A stretch of 64,000 bases of DNA, from contig NC_073693.1 in the NCBI RefSeq assembly GCF_029784155.1, positions 108,314,683-108,378,682 of the forward strand, written 5' to 3'. The DNA is from Uranotaenia lowii (taxonomy: Eukaryota; Arthropoda; Insecta; Diptera; Culicidae). A program made the position numbers and the translations under genes. This document shows positions 35,403-46,084 of this stretch, in pieces. Position 1 is the first letter of the stretch. The number at the start of each line of letters is the position of its first letter. Below the pieces are notes generated by a model that did no database searches, was not told the DNA's origin, and worked only from the letters and a program-made list of their open reading frames with translations.

Positions 35403-36456
35403 TCAAACTTCGATGATTTTAAAATTGCCGTTTCCCGTCTTTCGTAGTTCGTAGAGCTGGAACAATGTTCTGGTTTTGAATATAAGTGTTTCTAGCGAGC
35501 TCTTCGTTTCATTAAGTTCCATTTGCAGGTATTCCATTCGAAGGTGAGAAATTTCCAACCGAACATTCACCAGTCTCCGGTTCTCTTGTTGAAAAATAAA
35601 ATCCTGAAGATTATGTAGGCTGGATTCTATTCGGTTCACTTCCTCTGGATTTGTCAACGTAACACTATCCAGATGATTCTCGCTACATGAATCAGCTGCT
35701 TTCGTTAAACCTTGATGAGTGACATTTTTAAAGTGAAGTTTAAATTTCATCTGTTCTATGCGATCACAATTCCATGGATTGTTACCCAAGTCTATCGTTT
35801 CTAGATTCGGGAATGTCTTTTCTAGCTTATACATGTTAATCGACATCAACTTATTCGACGAAACGTTGAGAAATTTTACGTTTGCCATTGTCACTTGGCT
35901 CAAATCCAGTTCAAGCATGGCATTTCCGGCTAGAATAAACCTGTTGACACTCTCAATAACGTAATCATCATTTCCACTTATCTGTTTCAACCGATTGTAT
36001 CCCAAATCTAGCGTTTTCAATCGGTGCAAACCTTTAAACGTATCCAAATGTAACGATTCAATCCGATTATGCCTGAGCGACAGTATCACCAAACTTTTTA
36101 AGTCTCTCACAAAAGAAACATCCGTCAATCGGTTGTAATCGAGCTTCAGATTCCACAAGCTTAGTTTATCCGCAGAGTCATATTCCAGACCCTTAATCAG
36201 GTTATCCTCCAAGATGAGCGTCTCCAGTGTTTCCTTCAGGAAAAGCTTCTGCACCCCGAGGCGTCCCACCGTAAGTCGAATGGTTTTATTGTGGACTCGG
36301 CCCATCACGGCTCGATTCAACTCGGGAATATAACCGGATATTATGTTGAGATCCACCGGAGGGAAGAATACTCGATACAGCGGCGTTTCTTTGGTGATGT
36401 AAACATCCTCCAAGGTACACTCCTTGAAGAGGACAAAGGCTCCTAAAGCTGAACGT
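35403..36456 (-). CDS. Leucine-rich repeat / coiled-coil protein (LRIM-like), main exon
   Basis: About 350 codons with no recognisable enzyme domain. After an N-terminal segment containing CTLEDVYITKE there are about seven leucine-rich repeats (LETLILEDN, LWNLKLDYN, LVILSLRHN, LKTLDLGYN, VNRFILAGN, VKFLNVSSN, LETIDLGNN), then a C-terminal cap beginning NPWNCD with a second Cys at AADSC, then a coiled coil (VNRIESSLHNL to LFQLYELR). There are several N-glycosylation sites (NKT, NVS, NVT, NET) and no membrane segment. This order (LRR, Cys, coiled coil) is that of secreted mosquito LRIM/APL1-type immune proteins, which bind complement-like factors; that role is inferred. The frame has no ATG at its start and stays open upstream, so at least one 5' exon is expected. 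A GTAAGT donor at 36631-36626 and an acceptor before 36456 are possible. Confidence 0.8.
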
Positions 36457-36631
36457 CTGCAAGGGTATAGCCATCCCGAAGTACTTCGAGATAACCCAAG
36501 CCAGATGAAAGCACTGAAATGGTGGAGGAAGTTCTTATTTGGAAGGTTTAGACTGATGAAATCTGGTTCACGTAGTCATTATTTTACTGTTGGCCTTAAA
36601 ACGCAACAAAGCTACTGACAGTCTCACTTAC

Positions 36632-36663
36632 GTAATCCAGATTATGCATCTACGATCGTTCAT
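36632..36663 (-). other. Possible first exon of the LRR gene
   Basis: An ATG at 36663 (minus) opens 10 codons plus two bases and is followed at once by a consensus donor GTAAGT (36631-36626). Joining it to an acceptor ending CCCTTGCAG (before 36456) keeps the LRR frame and removes a 175-base intron. The resulting N-terminus is not a strong signal peptide, so this model is tentative; another upstream exon is possible. Confidence 0.25.
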
Positions 36664-37189
36664 GCTGGTTGTCGAAGATGTAAATCGTTACTGGATGCAT
36701 CGCAATGAAATAACGCTTATCAGCCATCACTCCGAACAGCGATTCTCACAATAATCATTATTAATGTGTAGTTGCAGTTTGTTGAACAGCGTTTGAACAT
36801 GTGTATTTCGAAACTGCAATCGTCTTCATAACCGCAAACAGAAAAGAAAGCTCAATACTAAATTGTAGGCTTAGGGTAGGCATATGTTTGGGATTTTGAT
36901 TTTTTCATTGCAATTATTTTTTTTATAATTCGATCTTGCTAAACCGGATCAAATTTGAAATCCTTTTATTGTCACTTCGAGCTGAGTTATCACGTTGAGG
37001 AGAAGGGGGGAGTTCACTTGGGCAATAAAAAATAATTCATATTTTCAATTAATTGGAACAAAAGAAGAATTTGATACTTGTTCCGCCCTTAACGTATTGC
37101 TAGTTTCGTTGACTTAAATTCAAAAATAAAATTATTTTGTACAAAATGGAACTCAACACTTGTTGTAAGTCGGATACAAAATTTGTAAA
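36664..37189. other. Spacer upstream of the LRR gene
   Basis: No promoter motif can be supported. The sequence is AT-rich and leads into a minus-strand retrotransposon remnant. Confidence 0.35.
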
Positions 37190-39125
37190 ATGGCATGGCA
37201 TGGCGATCGTTCTTCAATTTTTCGGACATCCCACATTCGTCAGATCACGCTACGCTTGGTCCAACCACCTCGATCGTTGCGCCCCTGCCTTCTTACCGGA
37301 TTGGAAGCAAACATCTGTTTTGCAGGACAGTGTTTCGGCATTCTCGCAATATGTCGTGCCCAGCGTATCCGTACAGCCTTCGCTACCTTCTGGATACTGG
37401 GTTGCCGTAGAGTCGCGCGATGTCGCGTCATGGTTATCTTTGCCTTCACACTCCACTCTTTTGCACGTCACCAAAGATGGTTCCTAAAATTCGTCGAGTG
37501 TGCGCAGGTCTTAGGTCTTCCTCAATCAAAATCCATGTCTCGTGTCCGTAGAGAACAACCGGTCTAATGGGCGTCATGTATATGTTACACTTCGTGCGAG
37601 GGCTAAGTCTGGCCGCAGTTGCTTTTAGAGTCCATACTAGCCACGACTTCCGCTGATCATTCGCCTCCGGATCTCGTAGCTGGTGCTATTGTTTGCGGTC
37701 TTCGAATATCTCCAGCTCGTCGTCAACGATCGTGATTTTGTTATCGATGTCATTGGCAAAGCAGATAATTTAAAATCGTACCCCGCATTTCGCCCACTGC
37801 TCGTCGAATAACACCTTCTAGCGCCACGTTGAACATCATGTGGGATAGACCATCGCCTTGTCGAGGCCTCCCCTGTGCGATTCGAATGAACTCGACTATT
37901 CACCCAAGATCCACACACAGCACTGCGTTTTATCCATCGTCGCCTTAATCAGTCTGGTCAGCTTCACGAAAAGGCCGTTCTCCTTCATGATTTTCCATAG
38001 CTCGTCACGGTCGATCGTGTCGTATGCGGCTTTGAAGTCGATGAACAGATAGTGCGTAGGGACTTGGTGTTCACGGCATTTTTGGAGGATTTGCCGTAAT
38101 GTGAATATCTGGTCCGTCGTAGACCTTCCCTCCATGAAGCCGGCCTGATGACTTCCCAACAACAACACTTTGTAGGCGGCATTGAGGACAGTGATCGCTC
38201 GGTAGTTCTCACAGTCCAATTTGTTGCCCTTCTTGTAGATGGGGCGTATTATCCCCTCCTTCCACTCCTTCGGTAGCTGTTCTATGTCCCAGATCCGGAC
38301 TATCAACCGGTGTAGGCAATCGGCCAACTTGTCCGGGCCCATTTTGATGAGTTCAGCTGCGATATCATCCTTCCCAGCCGACTTGTTTCTATTCAGCTGG
38401 CGAATGGCTTCCTTAACTTCACTCATCGTTGGGAGTGGCTCCTCTACGTCGTTGGCTACGCCGGCGATGTAGGTACCTTCCCCCACCGTCTTGATCTCCT
38501 GCATGTGCGCCGTTCAGGTGTTCATCGAAGTGCTGCTTCCACCTTGTGATCACCTCACGATTTTCCGTCAGGATGCCCCCGTTCTTATCCGGCACATTTC
38601 GGCTTGCGAAACGAAGCCTTGGTGGGATGTGTTGAGTTTCTGATAGTACTTTCGTGTTTCCTGGGAACGATGCAGCTGCTCCAGCTCCTCGAGCTCCTCC
38701 TCCTTTAGGCGGCGCTTTTTCTCCTGGAAAATTCGGACTAGCTGCCTCTTCCACTGACGGTGATTTCCACGTTTTGACGGGTCCCTCTTTGCGTTATTGC
38801 AGCTCGCGCGCCTTTCTCTTGGCCCATTTCCATCTTACTCTCCTCTCTGTTCCGCCGTGTTCGTTCCAACGCAACGCTGTTGATGGCTGTCTTGAAGGTT
38901 TCACAACAGTCCTCGAGAGGGGTTTCGTCAAGCTCACCCTCTGCAGGCAGCGCTGCTTCTAGCAATTGCGCGTAGTCTGGCGAGACCTCACGTTGCTTCA
39001 ATCGTGCGATATTTAACCGAGGCTGGCGTTGGTTTTGTATGATGTTCATTATGGAGAGTTTTCTGCGCATCTTCACATTTACCAGATAGTGATCTGATCT
39101 GACTCGATGTCGGCGCCTTGACAGG
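37190..39125 (-). pseudogene. RTE-like non-LTR retrotransposon remnant
   Basis: Read on the minus strand, pieces of one polyprotein appear in order but in several frames. First is the end of an endonuclease (GADIESD, then KMRRKLS). A linker follows with DKNGGILTE and RWKQHFDEHLNGA. Then comes a reverse transcriptase (38504-37896) with NRNKSAGKDDIAAELIK, PIYKKGNK, QAGFMEGRSTTDQIF and the catalytic-region block FIDFKAAYDTIDR. Last are C-terminal remains with RIRWARHIARMP near 37350. About 20 residues are missing between AAYKVLL and GSHQAGF, and the second catalytic Asp pair is not found in frame. The copy is 5' truncated, frameshifted and dead. It belongs to the same broad group as the intact element at 59 kb but is a different family. 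Confidence 0.8.
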
Positions 39126-39177
39126 ATCTGACTTCGATGGTTCCAAAACTACTGTGATAGCATTCATTATGAGATGA

Positions 39178-39460
39178 AAAATGAAACTAAAACCTTTAAC
39201 ATTGGATGGGGCAGTGTTAAACTCCGAATCACAAGTGAAATATTTATGCATTGTACTAGACTCAAAGTTATTAATGAACCCACAGATAGAGCATGTTATC
39301 GCTAAGGCTTCAAGCTTTTTCGGTCTGTCTCAAAGAAGTAGGAGAAAAATGGGGACTAAACCGAAAATTATCAACTATTTAGATATTTACCGCTATTATA
39401 TTCAAGACCTACAATCTTTTTTGTCACTTTAGTATGGTGGATCAAAACTATGCAAGTATA
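39178..39460 (+). pseudogene. Old RT/RNase H non-LTR element, piece 1 (RT end)
   Basis: Open frame 39181-39432 reads LDGAVLNSESQVKYLCIVLD and then KMGTKPKIINYLDIYRY, matching the post-catalytic region of the intact LOA-like ORF2 (SDQVKYLGVILDSK, GLKPKHIQWIY). The text SLVWWIKTMQ follows after a frameshift near 39430. The coding text then stops and resumes at 41410, so this is the left part of a split element. Confidence 0.7.
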
Positions 39461-41097
39461 CTCCGTGTATTTCTGAACGTGTCGTGTCTGAACTCTACTC
39501 TAACGATTTGAGAACCGACATCGCAATGACTCGAGATTCCCACACAAACCTCTCTTCTTCTCGACTCGAGGTTGACCTCTCCTCTGCACGATTCAATGTC
39601 CGATCTCTCCTCTAGCGGCTCGAGATCTGACCTCTCCTCGAACGACTCGAAGCTTAGAAAAGTGGAGCGGAAAACCTCAAGTACAGTTCATTTTCTGATT
39701 CGATACAGTACGGACGTCTTTTGTTTAGTGCATTGTATGGTTTTGTGAACGGTCAAGTATAACATCGGCTGAATAGATTGGAACACGTGTTTATTTTATT
39801 AGCAGAAATGGAATCAAAAGTTGTACGGGAATGTTCGTTGAAGCTCTATTTTGGACCAACAACGCGTAATCCTTCCAATGAGAATATTTTTGGCTTATTC
39901 AAGCGACAGGGATGGGAGGCGGATGATATTTCGGCAATGTACCGAGAAGACTTTTGCGTTTTTGTGAAATTTAAAACTGATAAGTTGATGAAAGATGCTT
40001 TAATGAAGGTCGGAAATGTATTGGACTTCGTTTATACAGATGGTACTAAAATAAAGGTTGAAGTGTCAGAAGCAAACGGATTTTTAAGATACGTTCGAAT
40101 TTGTGGTTTGCCACCGGAGGTGGATTTTTCACGCAGCGGTTTTTTCACGATATGGAAACATTCAACGGATGGTGAGAGAGCGTTATCCGGAAGAGCTAGG
40201 ATTTCCAATCCTCAATGGCGTTCGTAGACTACATGGAACTGCTAGAGGAAGTTCCGGCTCAAGTATTGGTCCGTTATTTCAGAACAAGGGTTTACTACGA
40301 AGATATGGTCAGTAAATGTTTTGAATGTGCATCAACGGGTCATTTTAAAGTACACTGTCCAGCTCGGAACTCGGTAAATAGCAGGATGAGTACATACGCT
40401 CATCCTTCCACAAGTAAAAATGACGGGACTACGAACCAAAAAACTGCTCCAACTTCAGTGGACATTAACTCCTTTCCGCTATTGACGGAAGAACCAGAAA
40501 CCAGCGAAGAAGGTGGATCAAGTGGTGTTAAGCAGTTACTCGTGTGTGCAGAACCAGTGAAGCCAGCGGGAAAAACTAAAAAGAATCGAATTGCAAAAAC
40601 AGAATCAGGGAATTCAGAAGCAGGTTCAGCGAAGAAATCTATGGTCGTACCGGAGACGAACGGTTTGAAGCTACAAGCGAGAAGATCTCGTTCGATGACA
40701 TCCAGAAAGACGGCATCGAGTTTTCATGGTTAGAGAAAACCACGTGTTAAAAATTGAGGTTATGATAGAAGACAACTGTGTTTGTGAAATCGTGACTAAA
40801 TGGCATATGTAGTTTATTCGAAGGTGTTTGGTCGTAGCATTGAAGAACTTGATTTGGTCAAATAAATCAAAAAAAAACTGTCAAATCATACGAAAACCCT
40901 GAAAATCTGTAAAACTAAAAATAAGTATAGAAATAAATTTAATGAAAAACATGAATCAACTTAAAGGAAATCTAAAGTGAAATAGTAATTGATTATGGTA
41001 ATGTATAATGTGAAATACTGTTTCGTTGTAAGGTATAGCAATGTATTGTTTAAAATTAGCTGTTAATAAAGGTATTTTTATTATTATTAAAATAAAA
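39461..41097 (+). mobile_element. ORF1-only non-LTR element inserted in the old RT/RNase H element
   Basis: Begins with a leader holding imperfect tandem CTCGAG-GACCTCTCCTC words (39530-39650), then a broken ORF1 (39778-40733), then an AT-rich 3' part with AATAAA (41066) and an A-rich end near 41090. No endonuclease or reverse transcriptase follows ORF1. It therefore looks like a non-autonomous or internally deleted copy that depended on another element. The left boundary is set only by where the host element text stops. Confidence 0.45.
39778..40733 (+). pseudogene. ORF1 (Gag-like nucleocapsid) of a non-LTR element, frameshifted
   Basis: Nucleic-acid-binding protein of a retrotransposon. 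The first part (39778 to about 40130) contains SLKLYFGPTTRNPSNENIF and LRYVRICGLPPEVDF. The middle part is in another frame (VRERYPEELGFPILNGV, about 40150-40215). The last part (40215-40733) has a zinc knuckle CFECASTGHFKVHC (Cys-x2-Cys-x4-His-x4-Cys) and a Ser/Lys-rich tail. Two frameshifts, near 40130 and 40220, break it. The order fits ORF1 of the LOA/Jockey/I group. Confidence 0.75.
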
Positions 41098-41409
41098 GGC
41101 CGACCTCTTATCTCCAGGATTCAAGGTTTGCCACTTTTATGCCCATCGTGTGCCGATCGAGAACAGCTTATCCTAGACTTGCGCTTGTCACAGCACACGC
41201 GCGGGACTTTACGCAACTACTCGGATGATTCCGACTCGGATGGCTCACCCGGCGTTGAGAGCCACTCTACCCGTGTCAACGATTTCCACTGCGAAGAAGG
41301 TCAAGTCTTATACCCGCAGCTTCGGTCGTTGGGAACCGCACTACTCGGATACTCCCAGAAAGTGATCCGCTGCGCAGGAGATATTGCCTTGTTTTTGTAG
41401 CTTTAAACC
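41098..41409. other. Unassigned 0.3-kb stretch
   Basis: More GC-rich than its surroundings, with an open frame (41041-41400) that shows no domain. It lies between the ORF1-only element and the continuation of the old RT element and may belong to either. Confidence 0.35.
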
Positions 41410-41800
41410 GTAGTATTGGTAGCAACGCCATTTTTAACTGGTGCCAAGCGAAGCACATCGAATGAGGCTCTGAATGTACTAATAAATATTCTGCCTGTAC
41501 ATCAATTTATTGAATTAAAGGCGGAACGTAGTGCCCTGAGACTCTTCATACACAAAATTCTCTTCGAGGGGGGTCTTATGAGCAGGCTTCAGAAAATTCA
41601 TCGCCATGAGGTGTAAAGCTGTGACTGTGAAGCCTCTTGGTCCGTCAAACTGAATTGACTGTTCCTAAAATGGGGTCTCTTCGTTAGCCAGTCAATCATC
41701 CTCAGTCGTGTAAGGCTAAAAGAATTTCGAGTCCAGCATTCACCAATCGCATTCGATGGACCGAAAACGAATAAGAAACGCATTGATTATTATTGTTGCC
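41410..41800 (+). pseudogene. Old RT/RNase H non-LTR element, piece 2 (linker)
   Basis: The frame at 41416-41616 reads FLTGAKRSTSNEALNVLINI and then LKAERSALRLFIHK. This corresponds to the RT to RNase H linker of the intact copy (MSGSFTTTPTAALEALFSI, LKQEAFSCAFRL). Stops follow and no clear motif is seen after about 41650. The fragment continues piece 1 in the same orientation. Confidence 0.65.
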
Positions 41801-41904
41801 CCTGCCAGCAAGTCTGGTTTCAGTTTTTTATTGCTATTGTTACTCCCTGCCAGCAAGTCGTTCAATTAGTTGTACCTGTCGAAGTGTAAAGAGCTTTGCC
41901 AGTC

Positions 41905-43449
41905 ATTTGCTTGGAAAATTGACGCGGAACACCGTGTTTTAATGACGAATGGCAGAAGAAGTATTTTTTCACACTTCCTAAAGAAAAGCCGATTTGTTTG
42001 ATTTGTTCTGAAAGATATTCTGTGCTGAAAGAATACAATCTTAAGCGACATTATGAAACAAAGCATTCGGCTAAATATGATGTCCAGGAACACGGATACT
42101 CGGAGAGTAAAAGTTCTTGGGGATGACCTGAAAACGACACTGCGTGAACGGGTTTCCATCTTCAAGTTTTACTCTCTGGCTATGGATGAGAGCACCGATG
42201 TTAAAAATACGGCTCAGCTCGCTATTTTCATCAGAGGAATCGACTGCAATTTTCAGATCACTGAGGAAATGGCAGCTCTAGTTCCAATGTAAGGCATTAC
42301 TACCGGAAAAGATTTGATGGAAGCTGTCGTGACCTGCATGAAGGATCTTGGGCTCTCTTTTGCTAATATGAGTGGTCTTACATCTGACGGAGCTCCATCG
42401 ATGGTTGGGAAAAACACTGGAGTTGTAGCACTCCTTCGAAAGAAAAAACAACTGCAAGGATATGGAGATATAATCTCAGCACACTGCATTATACATCAAG
42501 AGAACCTTTGTGTTAAGACGCTCAATATTCTGGATGTTATGGCTTTCGTCGTTAAGACAATCAATTTCATCAAGGCCAGAGGTCTTAACCATCGCCAGTT
42601 CCAACAGATGTTGACCGAAATGGAAGCTGAATACGGTGATTTGCTGTATTATTGCGAGGTTCGTTGGTTGAGTCGTGGGGCTATGCTGCAGCGGTTTTAT
42701 TCGCTTCGGAAGGAAATTGCCTTGTTCTTGCAGGACAAAGAGAAATCGATTCCTAAAATCAACGATCCTAAGTGGATTTGTGATTTGGCTTTTTTGGTGG
42801 ATATTACCAAACATCTCAACGACTTGAACACTAAATTGTAAGGTAAGGATCAGCACGTGGGAATACTTTTTTTCAACATCAATCATACCATTGATGTGAA
42901 CAATATTCCCAAAAAATTCCAATTGGAGATAATCGATCTTCAATGTAACGATGAGCTCAAATCGAAGTTTCATGATACTCCTCTCGTCGATTTCTACCGC
43001 GACTAAGTGAATGAAGAAAACTATCCTATTTCTGCCAGCATGTGATGAAGATGCTTTCCCCGTTTGGATGTGCATTTCTTTGTGAGCAGTTAAAAGCAAC
43101 TCCCGTTCATCTTTGACAGACGATAACTTGGAATCATGTTTGCGGGTCTCGGTATCAACTTGTGGAATCAATCCGCAACGAGTGTTGGAGAGCAACCATC
43201 AATTCCAATTTTCTCCTTAAATTTCAATGTTGTTGACTTCTTCTGTTTTAAAACTCAAATAAATTTTCAATAAATAAATGATTTAAAATACATTTCTGGG
43301 AGTATTCACAATCCTAAATTTACGTTTCCGATTTCAATATAAACTTTATAAAAGATTTCCCGTTTTTAACAGTTTGGCATCCCTGGCCCGCGAGTTGAGA
43401 TGGATTTCGATATTTGGCCCGTGGTAAAAAAAAGGTTGGGCAGGCCTGT
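41905..43449 (+). pseudogene. hAT-type transposase, BED zinc finger, broken
   Basis: DNA transposase remnant. A BED-like finger (CLICSERYSVLKEYNLKRH then KH, about 41990-42070) is followed by the hAT core: FYSLAMDESTDVKNTAQLAI (42160-42230), GLTSDGAPSMVGKNTGV (42370-42425), HCIIHQENLC (42482) and VRWLSRGAMLQRFYSLR (42660-42710). A C-terminal part continues past a stop at 42839 (FFNINHTID, then CSPFGCAFLCEQL near 43050). The right end AAAAAAGGTTGGGCAGGCCTG (43429-43449) looks like a hAT terminal repeat; the left terminus is not found. Stops at 42290 and 42839 and a deletion after the BED finger mean the copy is dead. The long minus-strand frame at 42476-43195 is a shadow of it. Confidence 0.8.
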
Positions 43450-43451
43450 TG

Positions 43452-44045
43452 TAGATCGATCCAATTCGTCACTGATGGTCCATACATGGATAATAGAACT
43501 GGGGCTGGGTTGTTCGGACGGATGTCAATTCCTGTGGGAAAATGGCCAACACTACTCTAATCAGAACTTCAAGCAATTCTAAAGCGCCCTTTAGCCTGTT
43601 TGAAAAGACCTAAAACTTTCTGCGGATTATCGAGGAGTGCCTTGCCTTGCCTTGCCTTGCCTCCAACTGGAAAACAACTCAAGGTGCAACTCCGACAGAA
43701 AGAATCATTGAACCAAGCGCACGACTCTCCGAAAACATGTTGAACTTAAGTATACACGAGTTAAGTACTTACACAGGTCTATTGACCGGACATTGTCCAA
43801 CAAAATAGCATAGCATGATAAACACAACTCAAAACGATCAAAGTCGGTTCTGTAGGTTCGGCAAAGAAATTGTAGAGCATCTTTTATGCTACTGTGCCCT
43901 TTTTAATCGAAGAGAGCGAATACTTGGAGCAAAATTAATAAGCGCACAAGACATATGGTTGCACATCAGTCCTAAAGAAATTATGTCGTACATCTTCGAT
44001 ATCATACCAGAATGTGATAAAACGTTAATCAAAATTCGACTATGA
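43452..44045 (+). pseudogene. Old RT/RNase H non-LTR element, piece 3 (RNase H and C-terminus)
   Basis: Directly after the hAT right end the text reads FVTDGPYMDNRTGAGLFG (43460-43520), the opening of an RNase H domain with its first catalytic Asp. At 43770 follows STYTGLLTGHCP, and the zinc-binding tail CRFGKEIVEHLLCYC lies at 43848-43890. The stop is at 44043-44045, followed by a GTCGCAGTGGGCTCTCGGC-type 3' UTR. Together with pieces 1 and 2 it reconstructs the order of one ORF2 whose middle was opened by other insertions. A TTGCC pentamer run (43638-43662) sits inside. Confidence 0.7.
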
Positions 44046-44273
44046 CTCCAATTAATAGTGCAGGTGAACCTGAAAGCATATAATAACGCGGGGTAATTAC
44101 CACAACAGATTAACTACTGGTCGCAGTGGGCTCTCGGCAGCAATAAATGATATACACACATAGATTAATAGGTTTTTTCAGGTTAACGTTTACGTTTGAG
44201 AATATCTAGAATTTTGTATGTGTGTAGAATTATGCTTCGATTTGGATTTGACATTAGATCTATAGTTATCAAA
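44046..44273. other. 3' UTR of the old element and spacer
   Basis: Contains CAATAAATGATATACACAC, typical text for the end of such elements; the 3' end cannot be fixed. Confidence 0.4.
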
Positions 44274-45035
44274 GTGGCGTTCAAACAAGAGGAGCTACGA
44301 ATAAAAAATTTGTACATGCGTCGTGGAAATCCAAACTACGCGCAGAAATAGCAAAATCGATGGGCCAATTCAACAATCAGCAAAGTAGTAAAAGTGTTCG
44401 GGAAACGTTTGTCAAAAACTAGTAAGCCTGGATCTGGGAAAAATCGAAAGCCGGGAGCCGCAGTGACCAACAGAAGAGTGGCTAGAGCTTTCAAGCACAA
44501 CCCCTACCTCTCCGTTCGGAATGTTGCAAATAAGTTGGGAATATCGTCTTCAACCGTGCATGAAGCTAAAAAACGATCCGGACTATCGACTTATAAGAAG
44601 GTATTGACTCCAAATCGCAACGATCAGCAAAACATTACGGCAAAAACAAGATCTCGAATGCTGCATACGACATTGTTGACAAAATTTGATTGCGTGGTAA
44701 TACACGCAGTCTACGCCAAGGCACACTTTAGAGAGCTTCCTGGACAAGAGTATATAATATAGCAACCGGAAGGAAAAAAGTGACCAACGTTTACACGTAT
44801 ATTAAACTACCAATGTTGGTCAAGAAATATCTCGCTTGCCAAGCTATGTAGCAGTTGCTCGAAAAGCTACATTTTTGTTGCAACCTGGTCCGTCAACCAG
44901 GAAATTTACGGGAAAGAGTGTCTTCAAAAGCGTTTGCTGTATTTTCTGAAAAAACAAGACTTATTACACAAATAACACACGACGTATTACAGGACACGAC
45001 ACTTAACGTTATTACTAACGGAAAAAGGAATTAAA
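44274..45035 (+). pseudogene. Tc1/mariner-type transposase, N-terminal part
   Basis: DNA transposase remnant. It starts at a GTG where an ATG would be expected (VAFKQEELRIKNLYMRRGNP), passes a stop and a shift near 44350, and continues at 44394 with GSGKNRKPGAAVTNRRVARA and a helix-turn-helix (LSVRNVANKLGISSSTVHEA). The region of the first catalytic Asp follows but is damaged (KFDCVVIH; later ELPGQEY). The text goes on to about 45030 with further stops. It resembles the mosquito ITm group (D37E type). The left terminal repeat is not found. Confidence 0.75.
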
Positions 45036-45039
45036 TTTA

Positions 45040-45634
45040 CCTTTTTTGTCGACCGGTCTCGGGCTCGATGTTGCCCATCTACAGGACGATGTCCGACTGA
45101 CTAGATGAAGGAAAACACTTATACATGTTCATACTATCCAATAGTATTCGTCAAGGGTGGTCGGTTTTTTTGAAAATTCGGTTTGAGCAGGTTGAAAAGC
45201 GATGATATGATTGGAGTGTCATCCTCGTTCATAAGTGACCTTTCCGATGTGGTGATAAACATGGATTCCCATGCGTTTAAATGTGACGTACACATTTTTT
45301 TTAACTTAACGTTATCCCAATTTATACGGTTATCAAATTCTGACGTGTGGGCATTTACACTAGATTCGTTGCTCCTGCTGTTATCTACTGCGGTTTTGTG
45401 CTCTTTAATTCTGGTATTGAATTTCCGTCTGGTTTGACCAATATAGACGGCAGGGCAGTTTTTACATGGAATCTCATAAATTCCAGATCCCTCTTCCGGT
45501 GGCACTTTGTCTTTTAGAGAAACCAGTCGATCTGTCAAAGTGTTAGAACTTTTGTAAGCCACTTTCAGACCATGTTTGGAGAGAATCTTACGTATATGAC
45601 TTATTTGTGCTGTTTTGACCAAATTTTGTGTCCT
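45040..45634 (-). mobile_element. Penelope-like element fragment inserted in the mariner gene
   Basis: Only the 3' part of the element is present. Its minus strand encodes the C-terminal endonuclease (45134-45622) and ends in a 3' tail that includes CATCGTCCTGTAGATGGGC and CGAGACCGGTCGAC, a motif seen at the ends of Penelope-like elements. The plus-strand mariner text stops near 45035 and resumes at 45632. Penelope-like insertions are usually 5' truncated like this one. Confidence 0.7.
45134..45622 (-). CDS. GIY-YIG endonuclease domain of a Penelope-like element (partial)
   Basis: Partial protein, open at its N-terminus where the insertion begins. Residues show the GIY-YIG nuclease core: GSGIYEIPCKNCPAVYIGQT, followed by RRKFNTRIKEHK (catalytic Arg region) and WESMFI with the metal-binding Glu. 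The Cys pair in CKNC fits the zinc-binding insert of Penelope-like nucleases. The domain cuts target DNA for insertion of the element RNA copy. The reverse transcriptase part is absent, so this is a dead fragment, although this stretch itself has no stop or shift, which points to a young insertion. Confidence 0.8.
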   Translation of the reverse strand: MVKTAQISHIRKILSKHGLKVAYKSSNTLTDRLVSLKDKVPPEEGSGIYEIPCKNCPAVYIGQTRRKFNTRIKEHKTAVDNSRSNESSVNAHTSEFDNRINWDNVKLKKMCTSHLNAWESMFITTSERSLMNEDDTPIISSLFNLLKPNFQKNRPPLTNTIG

Positions 45635-45920
45635 GCCAATATGGAAAAAGGTGATGGAGTGGTATGTCGCTAACAACATTCAGGTTGTGCCCAAGAACAA
45701 GAACCCTCTCAACATACCAGAACTTCTCTCAATCGAAAAATATTGGACGATAGTTAAGCAAAACCATAAGAAGCTCCAAAAAAGTGTAAGCAGCTAGAAG
45801 CATTTCAAAGCAAACTGGCGTTCTGCGCCGAAGAAAGTGGGGAAGGTGACTGAACAAAATCTGATGGCAGGCGTCAAACGAAAGTCTCACCAATTTGGAC
45901 CAGGTCGACCGATATTTTAA
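45632..45920 (+). pseudogene. Tc1/mariner-type transposase, C-terminal part
   Basis: Continues the transposase interrupted at 45035. After CQYGKK with a one-base shift the text reads VMEWYVANNIQVVPKNKNP and IPELLSIEKYW, which holds the last catalytic acid (Glu of PELxxIExYW), then VGKVTEQNLMAGVKRKSHQF and a stop at 45918-45920. About 130 bp further on, 46053-46082 reads AAAAAGTCCTAATTCAGTCACCCT, which may be the right terminal repeat. Stops and shifts make the gene dead even apart from the insertion. Confidence 0.75.
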
Positions 45921-46084
45921 CTGAATATTCTATCCGGCTTTTACGTTTCGATTTTTTTTTAAATAAACAATTACACGATTTACACGCAATTTACTCTGAC
46001 CTTTAATTTTCCCTCAGCTAAAGCAATATGTATCCTCAAAAACAGAAAGGCTACTGTATCCAAAAAGTCCTAATTCAGTCACCC

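Noticed and set aside
42476..43195. 239-codon minus-strand frame
   Set aside because: It lies opposite the hAT transposase remnant, whose plus-strand motifs (DGAPSM, HCIIHQ, VRWLSRG) are clear.
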